Source: Siphonodentalium dalli (lineage: Eukaryota > Mollusca > Scaphopoda > Gadilida > Siphonodentaliidae). Taken from it: a stretch of DNA of 64,000 bases. The translations under genes and the position numbers were made by a program. Below are positions 57,241-64,000 of this stretch, in pieces. The stretch's first letter is position 1. The number at the start of each line of letters is the position of its first letter. The stretch spans positions 5,697,512-5,761,511 of the forward strand of contig CP136064.1 in NCBI GenBank assembly GCA_032622095.1, read 5' to 3'. The notes under the pieces were generated by a model that made no database searches, was not told where the DNA came from, and was given only the letters and a program-made list of their open reading frames with translations.

Positions 57241-57921
57241 GACATTTCAATTAGCACCTTTCCTATTCCTCCATTTACTGTCAACCATTAAATTATTCCC
57301 CTACCTAAGTTGAGCTACAGTGTCATTGACACTTTCATTACCAGAATTATGGTCCTTGGAAGAATCAGATCCCTGGAGTTCAAATCTGGGCTACGTCCAA
57401 TGAATTTTGTGTGATGGGTTATAATTTGAGAATACATTAGATGAATTTTGCATTAGTCATTGCGTGATTCAGAAATAGATAACATATACAGTTGGAAGCA
57501 AAGAAAAAAAAGCCACCGGTCAAATAAAACTACCTTATTCTGGTGACATGTGGCCCAGCGGGCTTTTATTTAATATATCTTAAAATAAGTTAAATAAATT
57601 ATTATTTGTAAATCATGAAATCATGGTTGCCAATTTTTACCCTGTGCCAATGCATTCTCTTATATACGCGAGTCGACCATAGGTCGCCTCGCATATATAA
57701 GAGAATGCATTGGCCTAACAATTTTTTATCATTTTTTTTAAATAAAAGTTTCTCACAATTGATGTCTGAAATGAAATCTTTTGCGATAGTTTTCCAAAGT
57801 GCCTGGTTTTGTTAACATATTGACAACTTAACTTAGATAATTTTGTACTACATGTATTGTACTCAAACTCCGAAAAGCTTCTACAGATTTGATCTGAAAG
57901 CAATAAAACTATTTTCATTAA
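57241..57921. other. Intronic sequence with a solo hairpin module
   Basis: 57643-57714 is a lone hairpin module with 'taccctgtgcc' before and 'ctaacaattttttatcattt' after, a MITE fragment without ends. 57600-57640 and 57740-57915 resemble 58755-58945 ('aaatcatggttg', 'ttgatgtct.gaaat', 'tctgaaagcaa'). Confidence 0.6.
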
Positions 57922-58313
57922 CCCTTTACCCAACAGAATGGCCCTGTGCCAATGCATTCTCTTATATATGCGAGTCGACCATAGGTCGCCTCGCATATAT
58001 AAGAGAATTCATTGGCTTAACACATTAAAAATTATAAAATTGTTAAAGAATGTAAGAAAAAATGGGAAAAAGTGTTAAAAAAAGATTTTTTTTAGGCCAA
58101 TTCATTCTCTTATATATGCGAGGCGACCTATGGTCGACTCGCATATATAAGAGAATGCATTGGCACAGGGCATAACTGTAACTATCACAATGTGGTCAAG
58201 GAGCCGGTTGCAATGATATCCATATTTGTATGGTTCTATTGAGAGAGACCGAAGATATTTTAGGCTGTTGAAGCTTTATTTGGCCGGTTTTGGCCGGTTT
58301 GTTGGGTAAAGGG
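57922..58313 (+). mobile_element. Family A MITE (A9), 392 bp
   Basis: TTAA at 57918-57921 and 58314-58317; both hairpins. Confidence 0.93.
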
Positions 58314-58329
58314 TTAATAATACAAATAC

Positions 58330-58540
58330 CCCTGCAATACCTGTGTCTTTTTATCTTCACGGTCTGGTTTCATCAGTAACATCAATGTCATCCTTTGTGT
58401 TTATAAATAGATTTTCCTTTCTGGTCATGATAGTTGGTTGATAATTACATGGCGGGGGATACACATGATTAAGTTTGCTTTGATACCTCCTCGTTATCAG
58501 TAATCAATAGAAACACATCATTTTACCTGTCAAATTGTCT
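58330..58540. repeat. Direct duplication, copy 1
   Basis: Matches 60740-60955: 'tgtcatcctttgtgtttata', 'aatagattttcc.ttctggtc', 'ttacatggcgggggatacac', 'ctcgttatcagtaatcaata'. The two copies flank the 59.3-60.7 kb array, about 2.4 kb apart. Confidence 0.9.
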
Positions 58541-59279
58541 CAATACGAGCATCTGGTGGAGTTTACACTATTCTTGGACATCAGTGGTAGAATTTATGTT
58601 GGAAGGGGAATGTATCGGAAAAGCCAAATTGCATCAAGAGGTTTATGTAGAACACTGAGATGATGTGAATTAGTTGGGTTGTTTGATCTTGTTTAAATCA
58701 CCACAGTGATAAAACTATGCTACTTCCATCTCTGGATAAGGGAATGCTTTTGAAGTTTAAAATTATTATTTGGAAATCATGGTTGACAGTTGATGTCTTG
58801 AAATAAAAAAAATTGTGATAGTATTCCCAACTGTCCAATAATTTTATAACATCCGTAGCAACATCCATATCAACATCCATAGCAACATCCTTAGCAGTGA
58901 TACAAACTCCAAATGGTATCTGAAAGCAACACAAAGCATTAACAGTACAATACCAGCGGGGACCAGCATAGAGGTTTCAAATTGGGAGAAGTTCATTTTT
59001 CCGTGTTTGTTTATTGGGGAGAAGTGGACTGTTATCAGGGAGAAGTCCAGGTAACAATGGCTGAAGTTCAATTTACATTCCAACATCATCCTGCCAACAT
59101 CACCCTGCTGTGATCAAATAAGTATAATGCAACAATTTATGAAACTATTATAGTGAGTAAGTATAATACCAATATAATCAGTAAATATACTTTACATATG
59201 CTGTTGGGACACATGTTGGTTTATGAGAGTGAAGTCACTTCTCCCTGGGTCAAAAATAGGTAAAACTGACTCATTTCAG
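58541..59279. other. Intronic sequence without gene
   Basis: A small 'caacatccatagcaacatcc' repeat at 58850-58895. Otherwise unrecognised. Confidence 0.4.
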
Positions 59280-60730
59280 GGAGAAGATCTCTCCCAAGTC
59301 CCCCTCTAGACTGGCCCCATGCAGTCTCCCAAGTCCTCCTCTAGGCTGGTCTGTCTCACAAGTTCCCCTCTAGACTGGCCCCATGCAGTCTCCCAAGTCC
59401 TCCTCTAGGCTGGTCTGTCTCACAAGTTCCCCTCTAGACTGGCCCCATGCAGTCTCCCAAGTCCTCCTCTAGGCTGGTCTGTCACCCAAGTCCTCCTCTA
59501 GGCTGGTCACTGTCTCCCAAGTCCTCCACTAGGCTGGTCACTGTCACCCAAGTCCTCCTCTAGGCTGGTCACTGTCACCCAAGTCCTCCTCTAGGCTGGT
59601 CACTGTCACCCAAGTTCCCCTCTAGACTGGTCTCTGTCTCCCAAGTCCTCCTCTAGGCTGGTCACTGTCACCCAAGTCCCCCTCCAGACTGGTTTCTGTC
59701 TCCCACGTCCTCCTCTAGGCTGGAAAACTGTCTCTCAAGTTCCCCTCTAGGCTGGAAAACTGTCTCTTAAGTCCCCCTCCAGACTGGTCTCTGTCTCCCA
59801 AGTCCCCCTCTATACTTGTCTCTTTCACCCAAGTCACCCTCTAGACTGGAAAACTGTCTCTCAAGTCCCCCTCTAGACTGGTTCCAGTCTCCCAAGTCCC
59901 CCTCTAGGCTGGTCTGTCTCACAAGTTCCCCTCTAGACTGGCCCCATGCAGTCTCCCAAGTCCTCCTCTAGGCTGGTCTGTCTCACAAGTTCCCCTCTAG
60001 ACTGGCCCCATGCAGTCTCCCAAGTCCTCCTCTAGGCTGGTCTGTCTCACAAGTTCCCCTCTAGACTGGCCCCATGCAGTCTCCCAAGTCCTCCTCTAGG
60101 CTGGTCTGTCTCACAAGTTCCCCTCTAGACTGGCCCCATGCAGTCTCCCAAGTCCTCCTCTAGGCTGGTCTGTCACCCAAGTCCTCCTCTAGGCTGGTCA
60201 CTGTCTCCCAAGTCCTCCACTAGGCTGGTCACTGTCACCCAAGTCCTCCTCTAGGCTGGTCACTGTCACCCAAGTCCTCCTCTAGGCTGGTCACTGTCAC
60301 CCAAGTTCCCCTCTAGACTGGTCTCTGTCTCCCAAGTCCTCCTCTAGGCTGGTCACTGTCACCCAAGTCCCCCTCCAGACTGGTTTCTGTCTCCCACGTC
60401 CTCCTCTAGGCTGGAAAACTGTCTCTCAAGTTCCCCTCTAGGCTGGAAAACTGTCTCTTAAGTCCCCCTCCAGACTGGTCTCTGTCTCCCAAGTCCCCCT
60501 CTATACTTGTCTCTTTCACCCAAGTCACCCTCTAGACTGGAAAACTGTCTCTCAAGTCCCCCTCTAGACTGGTTCCAGTCTCCCAAGTCCTCCTCTAGGC
60601 TGGTAACTGTCTCTTAAGTCCCCCTCCAGACTGGTCCCTGTCTCCCAAGTCTCCTCTAGACTGGTACCTGTATCCCAAGTCCCCCTCTAGACTGGTCCCT
60701 GTCTCCCAAGTCCCCCTCTTGGCTGGTCCC
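59280..60730. repeat. CT-rich tandem array, about 28-32 bp unit, with a 691-bp higher-order duplication
   Basis: The unit is 'tcccaagtcctcctctaggc' followed by 'tggtcactg'. The order of variant units from about 59340 to 59885 recurs from about 60030 to 60576; for example 'gtcacccaagtcctcctcta' after 'tggtct' lies at 59481 and 60172, 691 bp apart. Confidence 0.95.
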
Positions 60731-60739
60731 TGAATACCT

Positions 60740-60955
60740 GTGGTTTTACCTTTGTTGCTGTTCATGGCCTGATTTCCTCAATGACGTCAATGTCATCCTT
60801 TGTGTTTATAAATAGATTTTCCGTTCTGGTCATGATAGATGGATGATAATTACATGGCGGGGGATACACATGGTTAAGTTTGCTTCGATACCTTCTCGTT
60901 ATGTTTCTCCTCGTTATCAGTAATCAATACGAAAACAGCTTTTTACCTGCCGTAG
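60740..60955. repeat. Direct duplication, copy 2
   Basis: Second copy of 58330-58540, with a small internal insertion ('ctcgttatgtttctcctcgt'). Confidence 0.9.
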
Positions 60956-61418
60956 AAGAGATAATTATAACTTCAGACGATCTGGTCTGTTCCTTCGACC
61001 TACAGATCAGCCTTATTATCGTTGTCTCAGCAGACACAGCGTTTATGCGGCATTGATTGTTGTGAGAACTCTGTAGTTGGTTCCAGTCTGGGACATCAGT
61101 TGCATTATTCCATGGCAGAGTCAGAATGTCAAACCATTTATAAAATCATGCCATCAATCTCTATTCTATCAATATGCCCGGAGAGATCATACTTTACCAG
61201 TTAAAAACCTGGGAACCATTTAATGTTCTGGCCCTTTCTGACAGGGAACTTTATAACATTGAGCAAACAAGGCAGGGAATATATTTCTTTGTTAATAGTT
61301 GTTCCTCAAAAATATACTTCATAGTAGGGGGTGGTCCCAGCTCAAGATCGCATGCTTTTTTGCGAGCCGATATCGCAATAAACATTGAATTAATTACCTG
61401 GGAGAAATTCTATGTTTA
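60956..61418. other. Intronic sequence without recognised features
   Basis: The frames at 61022-61569 have no recognisable family, and the second runs into a family D element. Confidence 0.4.
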
Positions 61419-61624
61419 CAGTAATGCTCTAAATAATCGACTCCTTAATCACAGCAGAATTATGGGTAATTTGTCAGGATTTAGTCAGAAATATGGCTTG
61501 TTGCCATTCATCGGAAAGCTCTCACTCTCCGATGAATGGCAACAAGCCATATTTCCGACTAAATCCTGAAAAATTACCCATAATTCTGCTGTGGTTAAGG
61601 AGTTGATTATTTATGGCATTACTG
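61419..61624. mobile_element. Family D fold-back MITE, 206 bp, near-perfect
   Basis: TA flanks (61417-61418, 61625-61626). Arms of about 100 bp with few mismatches turn at 'ggaaagctctcactctccga'. Confidence 0.93.
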
Positions 61625-61702
61625 TATAAGCAAAGCAAAATCGCTCACATCACTTAAATTGTGCAATTTCATGTTGGGACCTACAGTGAAAGTCATTATT
61701 AA

Positions 61703-61940
61703 CCCTTTGAGTGCCAGGGTTCGATCTCATCGGCCCTAAACCTACAAAATAAGTCTGTTAAAGTTAATAAGAATAAATTATTAAAATTGTAAAAAAAAAA
61801 AAAAAAAAAAATGTTAGGCCAATGCATTCTCTTATATATGCGAGGCGACCTATGGTCGATGGTCGACTCGCATATATAAGAGAATGCATTGGCACAGGGT
61901 ATATGGGTTGATACAAAAATCGGACCTGGCACTCAAAGGG
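61703..61940 (+). mobile_element. Family B MITE (B8), 238 bp
   Basis: TTAA at 61699-61702 and 61941-61944. The hairpin loop contains a duplicated 'ggtcgat', and an A run of about 20 lies before it. Confidence 0.92.
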
Positions 61941-61944
61941 TTAA

Positions 61945-62531
61945 GGAGCATTAATTATAAAGGTTTAACTAAGAAATATATTATCAGCACTGTTTTTTCA
62001 CTGTAATAAACTTCCCTGTTGCAACATCAAAATGTTCCTATGTTTTGAACTGGTGGAGTATGATGTCTACGGGCGTTTTGCTAATTCAAGCCATTTATCT
62101 GATAATGTATAGTTCAATCACACTGGTTTAATTTCCCCGACACAGGCAGGGGTCTCCTGAAATTAAATGCCCAAAAATAATGTTAACCACAGTCAACTAT
62201 AGTATAAAATTGCCCGAAACGTGCTATTTATTATATTTATTATAGCAAACGTAAACAGAAAATACACATCAATTAAAACAAATTATTGGACCTGTTTGAC
62301 CCAAATTTGTTAATGATTATTGACGTTGACGTTTAACTCACGGATGACATCATGAATGCTTAAGGGCTAAAGCAAACCAAACAAAACCGGAGGGGGGTGT
62401 GAGGTACATGTATGCATCTAAACCATAATAACCAAACAAAACCGGAGGGGGGGTGTGAGGTAAACCATAATAACCAAACAAAACCGGAGGGGGGTTTGAG
62501 AATTATGAAGGTATGCATCTAATATTCTATG
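61945..62531. other. Intronic sequence with a short tandem repeat
   Basis: 'accaaacaaaaccggagggg' occurs three times at 62375-62495. Nothing else recognised. Confidence 0.5.
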
Positions 62532-62535
62532 TTAA

Positions 62536-62938
62536 CCCTTTACCCAACAAAACGGCCAAAAACGCCCAAATAAAGCTTCAATAGCCTAAAATATCTTTGG
62601 TCTGTCTCAATAACACCATACAAATATGGATATCATTGGAACCGGTTCATTGACCACAGTGTGATGGTTACAGTTATGCCCTGTGCCAATGCATTCTCTT
62701 ATATATGCGAGTCGACCATAGGTCGCCTCGCATATATAAGAGAATGCATTGGCCTAAAAAAATCTTTTTCTTACATTTTTTAACAATTTTTATAATATTT
62801 TTCTACATTCTTTGACAATTTTATCATTTTTAATATGTGTTAAGCCAATGCATTCTCTTATATATGCGAGGCGACCTATGGTCGACTCGCATATATAAGA
62901 GAATGCATTGGCACGGGGCCGTTCTGTTGGGTAAAGGG
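62536..62938 (-). mobile_element. Family A MITE (A10), 403 bp
   Basis: TTAA at 62532-62535 and 62939-62942; both hairpins, reverse orientation, with a spacer variant shared with A8. Confidence 0.93.
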
Positions 62939-62942
62939 TTAA

Positions 62943-63560
62943 CAATATGGCTGTGCTCTGATCGATCAGTATGATTTAAATTAGTTTTCTAGGAATATCG
63001 ACAAGAACATGCAATTAGATAATAAATGTAATAAAGTTTAATGTACTTCATTCATAGATATATCTAAATAGCAGCACGCTGATGTAATGTAGAAATCAAT
63101 TTAACATGTACTACTGTGAACTGGTCTCCTATGGTTCCCGCGTCGCGTTGAAAACCTGGAAAAGCCTTCAATTTGACAAATAACCATTCAAGTCCTGAAA
63201 AATGCTGGAATTACCATGGAATCTTTCATGATATAATGGTATTTAGGAATATGATAATATATAGGATAGGGTCCTGCAAATCAGGTTTACAGTCGAATTG
63301 AATCTCGAATCGAATCAGGGCTGAGATTGACGATCAAATCTTGAATAAAATATTTACATACCAAACCTGGGTATAAAAAAAATAGTTTCAGCTAACCGGG
63401 GTAGCATAATAACAGTTTCGTGAATCTCGGAAATTTAGTGGACAAAAACATGCGTTAAAGGTCAATTCAGCATCATTACTATGTATACTGGGATAAAATA
63501 CGGTATGCATTTACAAGGGCGTCCGATGGGCAATGCAGCATGCTACAACATATAAGACCT
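62943..63560. other. Intronic sequence without recognised features
   Basis: No repeat or gene recognised. Confidence 0.35.
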
Positions 63561-64000
63561 CAAGCCTGCAAATAGTGTGTGTGTCATTTGCAGAATGAGG
63601 TCCCCAGAGGGTGAATTTAGTGATGCTATCCCGCACAGCGGGCTAGCATCACTAAATTCACCCTCTGGGGACCTCATTCTGCTTAGGCCCTCAACTGCTA
63701 TAGGAGACTTAGGATCAGATTGAAGCTTCCCAGTTGAAGTTGGTGATGTTCACCCATTGGGCACCTCAATTATGAATTGTATCTGCTGCAAATTAGGGGA
63801 TATAGAAACTTCCCAGAAGGAAAAATGTAACTAAAAACAATGTTAATTTGAGACTATACTCACTATATTTCCCAGAATATTAGGCATAAGCAGAATGAGG
63901 TCTCCAGAGGGTGAATTTGGTGATGCTAGCCCACTATGCGGGATAGCATCACTAAATTCACCCTCTGGGGACCTCATTCTGCAAATGACAGACACACTAT
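63561..64000. mobile_element. Family E MITE, truncated by window edge
   Basis: Left end CAAGCCTGCAAATAGTGTGT. Full body with paired GAATGAGGTCCCCAGAGGGT palindromes and the 'gaagttggtgatgttcaccc' centre; it runs off the right edge at 'tgacagacacactat', a few bases before the expected end. Confidence 0.88.

Noticed and set aside
47260-64000. Next syntaxin exon (TGR..LE linker) within the window
   Set aside because: I scanned for the linker and SNARE motif sequences after acceptor sites and saw none. A short exon could still have been missed.

Overview
This is a eukaryotic, intron- and repeat-dominated window, almost certainly from an invertebrate animal and most likely a mollusc. The mollusc call rests on the style of the dispersed repeats (GTCTGTCCGTCC runs, 'gagttatggccctttt' modules, 'aacatggccgccagcagccat' tandem modules) and is an inference. 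No bacterial-type genes, rRNA or tRNA genes were found. Nearly all long open reading frames are by-products of repeats.

One real host gene crosses the window on the + strand: a syntaxin-1 (Syx1A/STX1A) orthologue. Four coding exons are visible at 26513-26587, 35776-35849, 45949-46057 and 47151-47259. They correspond to about rat syntaxin-1A residues 70-155 (helix Hb to the end of helix Hc). The last two are tandem copies of one exon: both 109 nt, same phases, same motif order, 21 of 36 residues identical. Since 109 is not a multiple of 3, including both would shift the frame, so they look like a mutually exclusive exon pair. This is the most interesting observation in the window. The N-terminal exons and the linker, SNARE and membrane-anchor exons were not found here; they should lie left and right of the window.

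Layout: 1-16452 is an uninterrupted 42-bp minisatellite (about 390 units). From 16453 to 64000 the gene's introns hold stacked mobile elements and tandem arrays. The element families are: (A, B, C) three TTAA-flanked piggyBac-type MITE families with different ends that share the same 69-nt near-perfect hairpin module; (D) a TA-flanked Tc1/mariner-like fold-back; (E) a hAT-type MITE with CAAGYCTG ends; several other hAT-like non-autonomous elements; a Penelope-like retroelement remnant with an inverted partial copy; and a LINE 3' end. Insertions are nested up to three deep, and empty sites in related copies fix several element boundaries to the base. Tandem arrays occur at 17.3, 19.7, 23.5-26.4, 36.9, 48.6-50.9, 51.4-54.3, 55.5-57.2 and 59.3-60.7 kb.

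The segment around the duplicated exons (45.8-47.4 kb) is strikingly free of these elements, in contrast to the approximately 9-10 kb introns before it. Coordinates of exons and element ends were read directly from the sequence; family assignments come from terminal motifs, target-site duplications and protein motifs recognised by eye, without a database search.
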